A stretch of 64,000 nucleotides of DNA, taken from the NCBI GenBank assembly GCA_947494715.1, contig CANLWG010000001.1, positions 310,001 to 374,000 on the forward strand, in the 5' to 3' direction. The position numbers and the translations under genes were made by a program. Of the stretch, positions 28,066-37,702 are shown piece after piece. Origin of the DNA: an uncultured Flavobacteriaceae bacterium (GTDB lineage: Bacteria; Bacteroidota; Bacteroidia; Flavobacteriales; Flavobacteriaceae). Numbering within the stretch: the stretch's first letter is position 1; the number at the start of each line of letters is the position of its first letter. The notes below the pieces were generated by a model. That model saw nothing but the letters and a program-made list of their open reading frames with translations. It was not told the origin of the DNA and made no database searches.

Positions 28066-29319
28066 ATGGGAAAAAAAGTTATCATTATTGGAGGAGGCAT
28101 TATAGGACTAAGCTCGGCCTATTTTTTAAGCAAGTCGGGACATGAGGTTACGGTCATCGATAAATCTAACATAAGTTCTGGGGCTTCCTTTGTAAATGCG
28201 GGGTATTTAACGCCCAGTCATATCATTCCCTTGGCCGCCCCCGGCGTTCTGATGCAGGGACTGAAATGGATGATGGATTCTTCCAGTCCTTTATACATCA
28301 AACCGCGTTGGGACTTGGATTTCTTAAAATGGTCCTGGTATTTCCATAAGTCTTCGACCAAGGCTAAAGTGGAAAAGGCCATTCCGGTCATTAAGGATAT
28401 TAATTTATTGAGCAGGGAACTTTTTAAGGACATCAAAACCTCTGGAGATCTCGGTGATTTTCAGTTGGAACGCCAAGGACTGTTAATGCTATACCAAACA
28501 AAGGCCGCTCAGGAACATGAACTAGTCGTTGCGAAGAAGGCCGAACAACTGGGCCTGAAGGTTTCCGAAGTGGATTCTTCAGGTCTTGAGCGACTTCAAC
28601 CTGAAGTGAAGATCAATGCCAAAGGAGCGATTTATTATGAATGTGATGGGCATACCACCCCTACCGAGTTCATGCCCAAAATGGTAGAACATCTAAAAAG
28701 TGTTGGTGTAAAGTTTAAAATTGATGAAGAGGTACAGGATATAACTGTAAGAGGGGATAAAATAACCGAAGTACAAACCTCAAAGGATTCATACAAAGCG
28801 GACGAAATCGTTCTAGCCGCAGGATCATGGAGCGGTAAGCTTGCCAAAAAATTGGGAACTGTATTGCCCCTACAGGCGGGTAAGGGATACAGCATAAATG
28901 TATCCAGGGATACGGGAATTACCCTCCCCGCTATCCTTATGGAAGCCAAAATGGCCGTAACTCCTATGCGTGGATTTACCAGATTTGCAGGTACCATGGA
29001 ATTTTCCGGCATAAACCACATCATACGTAGGGAGCGCGTGGAGGCCATTGCCAAGGGTGCACATCGGTTTTACCCTGAATTGGAAATAACAAAGGAAGAG
29101 AGAAGTTTGGCCAAGACGGGACTACGGCCTGTTTCTCCGGACGGGCTGCCCTACATAGGGAAATTCAAAGACCTTTCCAATCTCATTATTGCCACTGGCC
29201 ATGCCATGATGGGCTGGAGCCTAGGACCTGCAACAGGTAAATTTGTACAACAACTAATAGATGAAGTAAGACCCGATATGGATCTTACGCCTTTTAAACC
29301 TAATCGAAAATTCAACTGA
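28066..29319 (+). CDS. FAD-dependent D-amino-acid oxidoreductase, likely D-hydroxyproline dehydrogenase
   Basis: This 417-residue flavoprotein of the DadA/glycine-oxidase superfamily has an N-terminal FAD-binding Rossmann motif (I-I-G-G-G-I-I-G-L-S-S-A) followed by E-V-T-V-I-D-K. The C-terminal end carries 'GLRPVSPDGLPYIGKF' and 'ATGHAMMGWSLGPATGK', the second FAD contact seen in DadA-type enzymes. Next to a hydroxyproline epimerase, the expected reaction is oxidation of cis-4-hydroxy-D-proline to 1-pyrroline-4-hydroxy-2-carboxylate, passing electrons to the respiratory chain. It is the last gene of the plus-strand train and is followed by a convergent gene 15 bp away. Confidence 0.87.
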   Translation: MGKKVIIIGGGIIGLSSAYFLSKSGHEVTVIDKSNISSGASFVNAGYLTPSHIIPLAAPGVLMQGLKWMMDSSSPLYIKPRWDLDFLKWSWYFHKSSTKAKVEKAIPVIKDINLLSRELFKDIKTSGDLGDFQLERQGLLMLYQTKAAQEHELVVAKKAEQLGLKVSEVDSSGLERLQPEVKINAKGAIYYECDGHTTPTEFMPKMVEHLKSVGVKFKIDEEVQDITVRGDKITEVQTSKDSYKADEIVLAAGSWSGKLAKKLGTVLPLQAGKGYSINVSRDTGITLPAILMEAKMAVTPMRGFTRFAGTMEFSGINHIIRRERVEAIAKGAHRFYPELEITKEERSLAKTGLRPVSPDGLPYIGKFKDLSNLIIATGHAMMGWSLGPATGKFVQQLIDEVRPDMDLTPFKPNRKFN

Positions 29320-29333
29320 TTCCCTAATCCTGG

Positions 29334-29765
29334 TTAACAGGAAGAGTCACCTATGATTTTCCACTTACCATTGATACGTTTAAGAACGATCATAAAAGTT
29401 CCGTTGGCATTGCCAACTTCCCTGGTCAAATGATATTCACCCATCACCCAATAGGCATCTTCGCTAATCTTTGAAATATCATGAAGCGTAAACGCAAGTG
29501 TCCCGGTATGGGCCTTAGTGGGATACCTTTCCGTATAACTATCCAACATGGCCTGATAGCCATATCGTACACCTCCGCTCCCAAAATAGGTTATGGAATC
29601 GGATTTTTGATATCCTTCCATAAAACCTGCGATATCATTGTTGGACCAGGATTTTGCCTGTGTCTCCAAAAGATTACGGATTGCTGCGATATCTTCTTTT
29701 TCCGAGACTTGGTGCTGACATGAGACCTGAATCAATATGAAGGCTAATACAAATAGATTTTTCAT
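29334..29765 (-). CDS. NTF2-like (SnoaL/DUF4440-type) lipoprotein
   Basis: The 143-residue protein has a short lipoprotein signal (lipobox Q-V-S-C, Cys 16). The mature part has the cone-shaped NTF2-like pattern: an N-terminal helix 'IAAIRNLLETQAKSWSNND', 'SITYFGSGG', then beta strands ending in 'IVLKRINGKWKIIGD'. This matches the nuclear-transport-factor-2/DUF4440 family. Members bind small ligands or are enzymes of varied kinds; no catalytic residue pattern points to a specific activity. It is a single gene, convergent with the oxidase and divergent from the nucleoside-hydrolase gene. The role is unknown. Confidence 0.8.
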   Translation of the reverse strand: MKNLFVLAFILIQVSCQHQVSEKEDIAAIRNLLETQAKSWSNNDIAGFMEGYQKSDSITYFGSGGVRYGYQAMLDSYTERYPTKAHTGTLAFTLHDISKISEDAYWVMGEYHLTREVGNANGTFMIVLKRINGKWKIIGDSSC

Positions 29766-29988
29766 TTTGGTTTGACTTGATACGTTCTTGATTTAAAAAT
29801 TCGCCCTTCCCTTAAATAGAACCAATTGCGGAACAAGTAACGGCTACGGACCAATAAGGGTTAACTTGTTTTTTGCGTTTTCTGTTACAAAACTACCAAA
29901 ACCTATTTTTTTGATATTATCCAGGAAAGGTTTTTTAAAAGTATTGGATATATTAGCGATAAACTAATACTGACCCATATTACCAACT

Positions 29989-30888
29989 ATGAAACTTTAC
30001 ATATTACCTCTATTGGCCTTTGTTTGCTTTTTCGTATCCATAGGGCAGGCCCAGGAAAAGACCAAGATTATTTTGGATGCGGATACAGCCAATGAGGTAG
30101 ACGACCCATTTGCCATAGTTCGTGCCTTTGCAGAACCCACTTGGGAAATTCAGGCGTTGAACGCTACACAATGGCAGGCCAGCCAATGGACTTCGGATCG
30201 TAGTATGGAAGAGGGTCATAGAATAAACCAGGTATTGGCCGCTTATTTAAAACCGGAGAACACAAAACTTTTACGGGGAGGGCACCGAAGAATGTATGAT
30301 TGGGGGGATATGGCAGTGCATTCGGCGGCGACATACAACATTATTAAGGAGGCACATCTTCAGACGGATGGAGAAAAATTGACCATTGTTGCCCTTGGGG
30401 CCCTCACCAATATTGCTTCCGCTGTCTTTATTGATCCTACCATCAGTTCAAAAATAAAATTGTATTGGTTGGGTACTACTTATGACTTTAAGAATAATAT
30501 CTCCAAACGTACCGATTTCAATCCCATGATGGACCCGCAGGCGTCAGAATTACTATTGTCCTCAGAGGTGGAAATGCATATTCTCCCGGTAAGCGAGGTA
30601 AATCAGATGAAATCCAAGTTTTCGGAAACCAAAAAACTTTTGGCTGGCAAGCATGCTTTGGGAGATTACCTAGTGCAACATTGGTTCGATCATGATGATG
30701 GGGGTAGGGAAGAACGTGTGCTTTGGGATATTGCCTTGTTAGAGGCCATATTACATCCAGAATGGGTGACTGAAATAAAGGTAGATATCTTTGAGAATAA
30801 AGAAGTATACCTTTACAAGGATATAGATAAAGAGAAGTTTCTAAACGATTGTTTTAATCGTATTATCGCCAAGTTGGAAAAACTTTGA
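29989..30888 (+). CDS. Secreted nucleoside hydrolase-fold (IUNH) protein
   Basis: The 299-residue protein has a signal peptide (about 1-21, ending G-Q-A-Q). The calcium-binding N-terminal motif D-A-D-T-A-N-E-V-D-D (Asp 30, 32, 38, 39) is that of inosine-uridine-preferring nucleoside hydrolases. 'VALGALTNIASAV' and the late 'WDIALLEAI' are the other family landmarks. The family cleaves N-glycosidic bonds of ribonucleosides, but it is normally cytoplasmic. Secreted versions near polysaccharide genes are common in Bacteroidota and may use other glycosides, so the substrate is open. A tRNA-like or phosphate function is not indicated. It lies 145 bp before the SLC13 transporter gene. Confidence 0.85.
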   Translation: MKLYILPLLAFVCFFVSIGQAQEKTKIILDADTANEVDDPFAIVRAFAEPTWEIQALNATQWQASQWTSDRSMEEGHRINQVLAAYLKPENTKLLRGGHRRMYDWGDMAVHSAATYNIIKEAHLQTDGEKLTIVALGALTNIASAVFIDPTISSKIKLYWLGTTYDFKNNISKRTDFNPMMDPQASELLLSSEVEMHILPVSEVNQMKSKFSETKKLLAGKHALGDYLVQHWFDHDDGGREERVLWDIALLEAILHPEWVTEIKVDIFENKEVYLYKDIDKEKFLNDCFNRIIAKLEKL

Positions 30889-31033
30889 TCTATCCCATCT
30901 TTCGTTTTTCAGTACCTGCTAGTGAAGAGGGTCTCCAGTTCATTTTCAATTGCAACGATTTTTGGTATACGAAAGTACAAGCAAAATTTGTGATATATTT
31001 TCAAAACAATGGTTCGGATATTAAGTCATACCA

Positions 31034-32512
31034 ATGAAATCTACCAATAGAATCGGTCTCTGGCTTGGAATACTATTGTTTTTGGCAATCTTAGTTCTGC
31101 CTGCCCCGGCCGGACTTTCCTTGGAAGGAAAAAAGATGGGGGCCATTGCCCTATTAATGGTTGTTTGGTGGGTCACCGAAGCCATTCCCATTTACGTTAC
31201 CGCATTTTTACCCGTGGTATTATTTCCTGTGTTGGGTGTCCTAAATTCAGCTGAAACTACCAAGGTCTATGGGCACGATTATGTGCTTATGCTATTGGGG
31301 GCTTTTATTTTGGCCAAAGGTGTCCAGAAGCAAAATCTTCATAGAAGAATAGCGTTACGAACCATAGGTCTTTTAGGCACGGGTCAACGAAAGATTATTT
31401 TAGGTTTCATGATTGCGACGGCACTTTTATCCATGTGGATCACCAATATGGCCGTGGTTCTGATTATGTTGCCCATCGCTACATCACTAATTGAAAAACA
31501 GGAAGAAAATAATACCAGAAATTTTGGATTGGCCCTCCTGTTAGGTATTGCCTATGCTGCAAGTATTGGGGGAACCGGAACCCTTATTGGGACACCGCCC
31601 AACCTGGTTTTTGCAGGATTAATGGACAAACTATATCCGGGTGCACCGGAAATTGGTTTTGTGGACTGGATGAAAATAGCTTTGCCGTTGGTGGTTATCT
31701 TCATTCCCGTTATTTGGGCCTATCTGGTCTTGTTCCTGAGAATACGAAAGGATGCAAAATTGATCAATTTCGGGCTTGCCGATGAAATGGATCGCTTGGG
31801 AAGAATGCGTAGTGGAGAAAAAAGAGTATTGATTATTTTTCTAATTACTGCCCTGGGTTGGGTTTTTAGAAAAGACCTAATTATCGGCAATTTTGTTCTT
31901 CCGGGATGGGGTAGCCTTTTGGGAGTGGCGGATTATGTACATGATAGTACGGTGGCACTTTTTGGTGCTATCCTATTGTTTTTGATCGGTGATGGAAAAG
32001 GAGGGAAATTAATGGATTGGAGAACTGCGAGTAGTGTGCCTTGGGGAGTGGCCATGTTCCTGGGGGGTGGTTTGGCCTTGGGTTCCGGGTTCAAAAGTAC
32101 AGGTCTGGCAGAATGGATGGGCAACTCTTTTTTATTTATGGGCAACCTTCCTGAATTCCTCATCTTATTGGGTATTGTTGCCCTAATTATCTTCATCACG
32201 GAGGTAAACTCCAACACGGCTACCGCTACGATATTTCTACCGGTATTAGCGGCAATGGGAGTTGCAGGAAGTATAAATCCTCTTTTAGTTATGGTCCCGG
32301 CGACCTTTGCCTGCTCGTTTGCGTTTATGATGCCTTCCGGTACAGGTACCAATACAGTGATTTTTGCAAGTGGTCGGATTAGAGTAGCTGATATGGCAAA
32401 AACAGGTTTTTGGTTAAACCTAATTTGTATCGTATTGCTTCCTTTGTTGCTGTACTATTTCATATTACCCATTATGGGTATTACCGCAGAACTCCCAAAT
32501 TGGGCCGAGTAA
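31034..32512 (+). CDS. DASS/SLC13 family sodium:carboxylate symporter
   Basis: The 492-residue membrane protein has about 11-13 hydrophobic segments. The two SNT motifs of the divalent anion:Na+ symporter family can be placed: 'GGTGTLIGTPPNLVFAG' in the first half and 'EVNSNTATATIFLPVLA' in the second, with 'MPSGTGTNTVIFASGRI' near the C-terminus. Family members take up C4/C5-dicarboxylates, citrate or sulfate. In this island it may import organic acids or sulfate released by the sulfatases, but the substrate cannot be read. It is followed by a convergent Gfo/Idh/MocA gene. Confidence 0.92.
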   Translation: MKSTNRIGLWLGILLFLAILVLPAPAGLSLEGKKMGAIALLMVVWWVTEAIPIYVTAFLPVVLFPVLGVLNSAETTKVYGHDYVLMLLGAFILAKGVQKQNLHRRIALRTIGLLGTGQRKIILGFMIATALLSMWITNMAVVLIMLPIATSLIEKQEENNTRNFGLALLLGIAYAASIGGTGTLIGTPPNLVFAGLMDKLYPGAPEIGFVDWMKIALPLVVIFIPVIWAYLVLFLRIRKDAKLINFGLADEMDRLGRMRSGEKRVLIIFLITALGWVFRKDLIIGNFVLPGWGSLLGVADYVHDSTVALFGAILLFLIGDGKGGKLMDWRTASSVPWGVAMFLGGGLALGSGFKSTGLAEWMGNSFLFMGNLPEFLILLGIVALIIFITEVNSNTATATIFLPVLAAMGVAGSINPLLVMVPATFACSFAFMMPSGTGTNTVIFASGRIRVADMAKTGFWLNLICIVLLPLLLYYFILPIMGITAELPNWAE

Positions 32513-32574
32513 GTAAAGATATGGATTTAATCCGATGCCATTTTCGACTTGAGTAATGGAACCCAGATCAGTTA

Positions 32575-33954
32575 TCAATTTTCAAATTGATCGGGATGCG
32601 GATGTTCCCAATCACCTCGATATGGCCTTTGCAATAATGCGGTAGCTTCCGGATCGTTTACCACTATACGTTTTTCCGGATCGTATACCAAGGGCCTTTT
32701 TAGGTCCATGGCCATATTGGCAAGAATGCAGCTGGCCGTGGAAATGTGCCCGTCCAAAACGTCCGCCACGGGTAAAGTACCTTTATCGATGGCCGATAGC
32801 CAATCGTTCATATGCAGACGAGTCGCAGGGGCCGCATTCAATTCAATATCTTTTTCGGTAACGTCCTCAGGATATTTTTCTTTCTCGTACAAAACATCAA
32901 AGTGTATCGGTTCCCCATCGCCATAGGGAATAAAATCTGCCTGCATGGTACTGCCGGCCAACGTTCCTTTATCACCATACAATTTAAATGACCAAGGGTA
33001 TTCCGGATCTGCCGGGCTGCCCCAAGAACGATGCTGCCATACACAGTTAAGGCCGTCATATTCGAATACCGCACTTTGGGTATCAGCTATATTGGATTTT
33101 CCATCTTTCTGAACATAAATACCTCCGGTAGAGCTAATTTTATTGGGCCATCCTAGATCCAGCATCCAACGAACCGTATCCAACATATGAACACACATGT
33201 CTCCCATGATACCATTCCCATATTCCATGAAAGTACGCCACCATCGCTTATGGGGTAGGCCATCATATGGACGTAATGGCGCGGGACCTGTCCACATCTC
33301 ATAGTCCAAAAAATCAGGTACCTCCTGTACGGGAGGATTATCATTGGCTCTCATATGAAAGTAACAACACATTTCCACATGGGATATTTTCCCCAATAGT
33401 CCGGTATCTACAATGCGTTTTTTTGCATCGATCAGATGGGGGGTACTTTTGCGTTGGGTACCGATTTGGACAACACGGTTATATTTTCTTGCCGCTGCTA
33501 CAAGAGCTTCTCCTTCCATTACATCTACGCTTATCGGCTTTTGCAAATATACATGGGCACCGGATTTCATAGCTTCGATACCATGTAGGGCGTGCCAGTG
33601 ATCCGGACTTCCAACAAGGACCAAGTCCAAATCTTTTTTCGCGAGCATTTTTCGATAATCGGAATAGAGTTTGGGTTTTTTACCTGATTTCTGCCGTTGG
33701 CTAACCAACTCGGCAGCTTCCGTAAGCAAGCGGCTATCCGGATCGCATAATGAAATAACTTCCACAGGGGTCACTTGGATCAAACGAAAAAGATCACTCT
33801 TTCCATACCATCCCGTTCCTATAAGTCCAACACGGATCGGTTTTTCCTTGTTCATCAAATCAAAACCGTAGGCCCCGAAAGAGGAGAGGACCATGGCTGC
33901 CGTTGAACCTTTGAGAAATTGCCTTCTTTTAATGTTTGAATCTTTATTTGTCAT
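32575..33954 (-). CDS. Gfo/Idh/MocA family oxidoreductase with Tat signal
   Basis: The 459-residue protein begins with a twin-arginine signal (K-R-R-Q-F-L-K-G-S). A Rossmann domain starts at V-G-L-I-G-T-G-W-Y-G and contains 'GSPDHWHALHG' and Y-L-Q-K-P-I-S-V-D; in most members this is E-K-P, and Lys is the key substrate-contacting residue. The C-terminal alpha/beta substrate domain contains many Trp and His residues ('GLPHKRWWRTFMEYGNGIMG'). Tat export implies that it folds with NAD(P) bound in the cytoplasm before entering the periplasm. Related enzymes oxidise C3 of glycosides or act by bound-NAD+ hydrolysis of glycosides (GH109-like). It stands alone on the minus strand, but functionally fits the 3-keto-sugar genes at 42-46 kb. 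Confidence 0.9.
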   Translation of the reverse strand: MTNKDSNIKRRQFLKGSTAAMVLSSFGAYGFDLMNKEKPIRVGLIGTGWYGKSDLFRLIQVTPVEVISLCDPDSRLLTEAAELVSQRQKSGKKPKLYSDYRKMLAKKDLDLVLVGSPDHWHALHGIEAMKSGAHVYLQKPISVDVMEGEALVAAARKYNRVVQIGTQRKSTPHLIDAKKRIVDTGLLGKISHVEMCCYFHMRANDNPPVQEVPDFLDYEMWTGPAPLRPYDGLPHKRWWRTFMEYGNGIMGDMCVHMLDTVRWMLDLGWPNKISSTGGIYVQKDGKSNIADTQSAVFEYDGLNCVWQHRSWGSPADPEYPWSFKLYGDKGTLAGSTMQADFIPYGDGEPIHFDVLYEKEKYPEDVTEKDIELNAAPATRLHMNDWLSAIDKGTLPVADVLDGHISTASCILANMAMDLKRPLVYDPEKRIVVNDPEATALLQRPYRGDWEHPHPDQFEN

Positions 33955-34067
33955 TGTATTGGTTATCTGTGGGTACTAAAGATATTGAAATCATTTTAGA
34001 AAATATAATATTAACAATTTGTACTAAATAAGTATATTTAAAAACAATTGTGATAAACCTTAAAATT

Positions 34068-35456
34068 ATGAGGACCAAACTTTTCTTACTGTTAATTTTC
34101 TTGTCAAGCATATATTTTTCAAAGGCAGAAGTTACGCTTCCCAATATCTTTTCGGACAATATGGTCTTACAGCGAAATACGGAAGTGGCTTTCTGGGGAT
34201 GGGGCAATTTGAACGAAGAGGTTACGATTATCACGGGATGGGACCAAAAACAATATACGGTCAAAACTGCTTTGGATGCCAAATGGAAAGTTCTTATTGC
34301 TACCCCTGAGGCCGGTGGCCCCTTTGAAATTCTAATTAAGGGAGAAAATGAAATTGTGCTACAAAATGTTTTGGTAGGGGAAGTATGGCTTTGTTCCGGT
34401 CAATCCAATATGGAATGGAGCGCTACGACCAATGCAGGAATTGACAATGCCGAAGAGGAGATCAAGAACGCGGATTATCCAAATATCAGATTGCTGACCA
34501 TTCCTAAGCGTACTTCACAATTTCCACAAGAAAGTGTTCCCGGAAGCTGGGAAGTCTGTACCCCGGATACCATGAAGGATTTTAGTGCCGTGGCATACCT
34601 CTTTGCACGAAGGCTTCAAGGGGAGCTAAATGTACCCATAGGGTTAGTAGACAATGCCTGGGGCGGCACCCCGGCCGAAGTTTGGACACCCACTTCGGTA
34701 TTTGAGGCACATAATGACCTAAAAGAAGCAGCGGAGGCTGTAAAAAACAACAAATGGAGCCCAGGGTTTACAGCTGCCCTTTATAACGCCATGGTATACC
34801 CTATTATCCCTTTTAAGATTGCAGGAACCATATGGTATCAAGGAGAATCCAATACGGCAAATCCCAATACCTATGCAAAATTATTTTCCGAAATGGTGGC
34901 TTCTTGGAGAAATGCGTGGGGCTACGAGTTTCCGTTCTATTATGTGCAGATAGCACCTTACAAATATGGTACCGAAGAAGTAGGTGCGTTGATTCGTGAT
35001 GAGCAGAGAAGGGCATTGAAAATGATTCCCAATAGTGGCATGGTGGTTACTAGCGATATTGCCACCATAGATGATATTCATCCGCCTAACAAACAGGACG
35101 TTGGACTTCGTTTGGCGAATATTGCGTTAAAGGATTACTATAAAAAAATAGATGGTACGGTCCATAGCCCGCTGTTTAATAGAATCGACATCCAAGGAAA
35201 AAAAGTAGAAGTTACTTTTGACAATGCAGAAGGCCTATTTTCCAAAGGGAAAAAGATTACCCATTTTGAAATGGCAGGTGATGATGGTCAATTTTACCCA
35301 GCCAAGGCGGTCATTAAAAATGATAAGGTAATCCTGTCTTCCAAAGAGGTAAAGGTGCCCAGTAAGATCCGTTTTGCATGGGACAATATTGCCGAGCCAA
35401 ACTTGTTCAATGGAGAAGGCTTACCTGTTTCTAGTTTTACAAGTGAAAAACAATAG
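34068..35456 (+). CDS. Sialate O-acetylesterase-like SGNH carbohydrate esterase
   Basis: ATG 34068 (462 residues) is chosen over GTG 34050 because it directly begins a signal peptide (residues 1-20, ending S-K-A). The N-terminal 'LPNIFSDNMVLQRNTEVAFWG' and the catalytic motif G-Q-S-N-M (Ser 113) identify the SASA/sialate 9-O-acetylesterase family. An Ig-like insert is expected before the SGNH core. The late 'DIATIDDIHPPNKQDVG' supplies the Asp-x-x-His pair. Such enzymes remove O-acetyl groups from sialic acids, xylans or other acetylated glycans. No sialic-acid genes are nearby, so general glycan deacetylation is more likely. Confidence 0.9.
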   Translation: MRTKLFLLLIFLSSIYFSKAEVTLPNIFSDNMVLQRNTEVAFWGWGNLNEEVTIITGWDQKQYTVKTALDAKWKVLIATPEAGGPFEILIKGENEIVLQNVLVGEVWLCSGQSNMEWSATTNAGIDNAEEEIKNADYPNIRLLTIPKRTSQFPQESVPGSWEVCTPDTMKDFSAVAYLFARRLQGELNVPIGLVDNAWGGTPAEVWTPTSVFEAHNDLKEAAEAVKNNKWSPGFTAALYNAMVYPIIPFKIAGTIWYQGESNTANPNTYAKLFSEMVASWRNAWGYEFPFYYVQIAPYKYGTEEVGALIRDEQRRALKMIPNSGMVVTSDIATIDDIHPPNKQDVGLRLANIALKDYYKKIDGTVHSPLFNRIDIQGKKVEVTFDNAEGLFSKGKKITHFEMAGDDGQFYPAKAVIKNDKVILSSKEVKVPSKIRFAWDNIAEPNLFNGEGLPVSSFTSEKQ

Positions 35457-35521
35457 CAGTACATTAACATGTCCTTGTAGCGTAAAACGGTATTTTAGCA
35501 ATTGCTATTAGTTCAATACCT

Positions 35522-37621
35522 ATGATACGACGTCTTCATGGAACTTTTTTCCTTGTACTTTTACTTTTTATACCCTCTTGTGAAGAAAAGGCCAAACAAC
35601 AATCCACGGTACATAAATATACCAATGCCTTGGCCAATGAAACAAGCCCATATTTATTACAGCATGCCCACAATCCTGTAAACTGGCGTCCATGGAGTCA
35701 GGAAGCATTGGACGAGGCCAAAAAGGAAAATAAGTTGGTTTTGGTCAGTATAGGATATTCCTCCTGTCATTGGTGCCATGTTATGGAGGAAGAGACGTTT
35801 GAGGACGAGGAGGTAGCCAAAATAATGAACGAAAATTTCATTAGTATCAAGGTAGATCGGGAAGAACGTCCCGATATAGACAATATTTACCAAACCTTTG
35901 TACGATTAATCGATAGTAACTCGGGATGGCCTTTGAACGTAATTACATTACCTAACGGGAAACCGCTATACGGCAATACATACCATACGAGAGATCAATG
36001 GATGCAGGTCTTGTCCAAGGTCAGTGATATGTATAAAAATGACCCAAAGAAAGCCGCTGAATATTCGGATATGGTCGCCCAGGGTATACAAGAGGTTAAT
36101 TTAATACAACCGTCCACGGATTTTGCACTATTGAATAAAGATGCCTTACACAAGAGTGTAGAGAGCTGGAAACCTTTCTGGGATTTGGAATGGGGCGGAG
36201 ATCAGGGAGCACAAAAATTCATGATTCCGGTAAATCTAAATTTTCTAATGGATTATGCACTTTTGGCCGATGATGATTTGGTTAAGGCCCATGTAAAAAA
36301 TACACTGGATAAAATAATATCGGGCGGGATTTATGACCACATTGGAGGCGGATTTTTTCGTTATAGCACTGATGCACGTTGGAAAGTACCCCACTTTGAA
36401 AAGATGTTGTATGACAATGCGCAGGCCTTAAGTCTTTATTCAAAGGCTTTTGCCGTTTACAACGAATTGGAATACAGGGACAAGGTGCTGGAAACCATAG
36501 CTTTTTTGGAACGGGAAATGAAGCATCCGGAGGGGGGGTACTATGCGGCTATGGACGCTGATAGCGAAGGAGAAGAAGGGAAATTTTATATATGGGGGGA
36601 AGAGGAACTCAAATCCGTTTTGGATGAAGATTTTGAACTGTTTGCCAAATACTACAATATAAAGCTGGAAGATGCATGGGAAGATGATATCTACGTACTC
36701 CATAAGCTTATGAAGGATGCTGATTTTTCCAAGGAAAATGATGTGTCTCGGAGCGTATTGAATTCTGCTAAAAAAAGCTGGAAAAAACGACTTCTGGAAG
36801 CCCGGGGGCAAAGAATACGTCCAAATTTGGACGATAAGATCATTACTTCATGGAATGCCCTTTTAATTAACGGTTTTGTGGATGCGTATAAGGCGTTCGG
36901 TCAAAAAGAGCATTTGGAAAAGGCCAAGGCCATATTTAAATTTCTTATGGAAAAAAGTTATCAAAACGGGAAACTGGTCCATTCCTATAAGGAAGGCGGA
37001 AGGCATATCAGTGGATTTTTGGAGGACTATGCTTTTTTAGCCGATGCATCGCTCAACTTGTATGGCGTAACCTTGGATAATTCATATTTGGATTTTGCGC
37101 AGACCCTTATGGAAAAAGCACAGGGCCAATTTTCGGACGAAGCGTCCGGTATGTACCACTACAATAAAACTAATGAGCTTATCGCAAGGATTATTAAGAC
37201 GGATGATGGGGTATCGCCATCACCCAATGCGGTAATGGCGCATAACCTATTTGTATTGGGACATCTACTTTATGACACCGATTTTTTGGAAAAATCAAAA
37301 TCCATGCTTTCGGCCATGATACCCTCGGTTGGGGAAAGTGCACCAAGCTATTCTAAGTGGAATACCTTATTGTTGCATAACACTTATCCCTTTTATGAGA
37401 TTGCCGTAGTCGGTAAAAGTGCACTTCCCCTGGTAAACAACCTAAATCAAAAACCCATTCCGAATACATTGATAGTGGGTAGTCTATCGAAAAGTGATCT
37501 TCCTTTGTTCAAGGACAGGTATAAAGAAGATAGTACCTTTATTTATGTTTGCCAGAATAGCACTTGTAAACTCCCGGTGAAAACCGTAGATGAAGCTATG
37601 GTACAATTACGTGACTTTTGA
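35522..37621 (+). CDS. YyaL/DUF255 thioredoxin-domain protein with lipoprotein signal
   Basis: The protein has 699 residues. An N-terminal lipobox (I-P-S-C, Cys 20) precedes the family start '[17 protein letters not shown]' (about 40). A thioredoxin-like domain has [10 protein letters not shown], and '[17 protein letters not shown]' follows. The C-terminal two thirds form an (alpha/alpha)6 barrel as in N-acyl-glucosamine epimerase-like proteins ('[20 protein letters not shown]', '[18 protein letters not shown]'). The family (YyaL, human SPATA20) has no agreed enzymatic role. Cytoplasmic forms are usual, so the lipoprotein signal is notable. It ends in convergence with the GH130 gene. Confidence 0.9.
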   Translation: MIRRLHGTFFLVLLLFIPSCEEKAKQQSTVHKYTNALANETSPYLLQHAHNPVNWRPWSQEALDEAKKENKLVLVSIGYSSCHWCHVMEEETFEDEEVAKIMNENFISIKVDREERPDIDNIYQTFVRLIDSNSGWPLNVITLPNGKPLYGNTYHTRDQWMQVLSKVSDMYKNDPKKAAEYSDMVAQGIQEVNLIQPSTDFALLNKDALHKSVESWKPFWDLEWGGDQGAQKFMIPVNLNFLMDYALLADDDLVKAHVKNTLDKIISGGIYDHIGGGFFRYSTDARWKVPHFEKMLYDNAQALSLYSKAFAVYNELEYRDKVLETIAFLEREMKHPEGGYYAAMDADSEGEEGKFYIWGEEELKSVLDEDFELFAKYYNIKLEDAWEDDIYVLHKLMKDADFSKENDVSRSVLNSAKKSWKKRLLEARGQRIRPNLDDKIITSWNALLINGFVDAYKAFGQKEHLEKAKAIFKFLMEKSYQNGKLVHSYKEGGRHISGFLEDYAFLADASLNLYGVTLDNSYLDFAQTLMEKAQGQFSDEASGMYHYNKTNELIARIIKTDDGVSPSPNAVMAHNLFVLGHLLYDTDFLEKSKSMLSAMIPSVGESAPSYSKWNTLLLHNTYPFYEIAVVGKSALPLVNNLNQKPIPNTLIVGSLSKSDLPLFKDRYKEDSTFIYVCQNSTCKLPVKTVDEAMVQLRDF

Positions 37622-37702
37622 CTACGAAAAAGACACCCTTGATAAGGTGTTCAAGGGCGTCGTTTACAAACTCAAAAAACTAAACAAATGAAAGGGATAT
37701 AT

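Noticed and set aside
37630-37680. Terminator between YyaL and GH130 genes
   Set aside because: Short stems such as CCCTTGA/TCAAGGG exist near 37638-37660, but no T-tract follows, so I do not call it.
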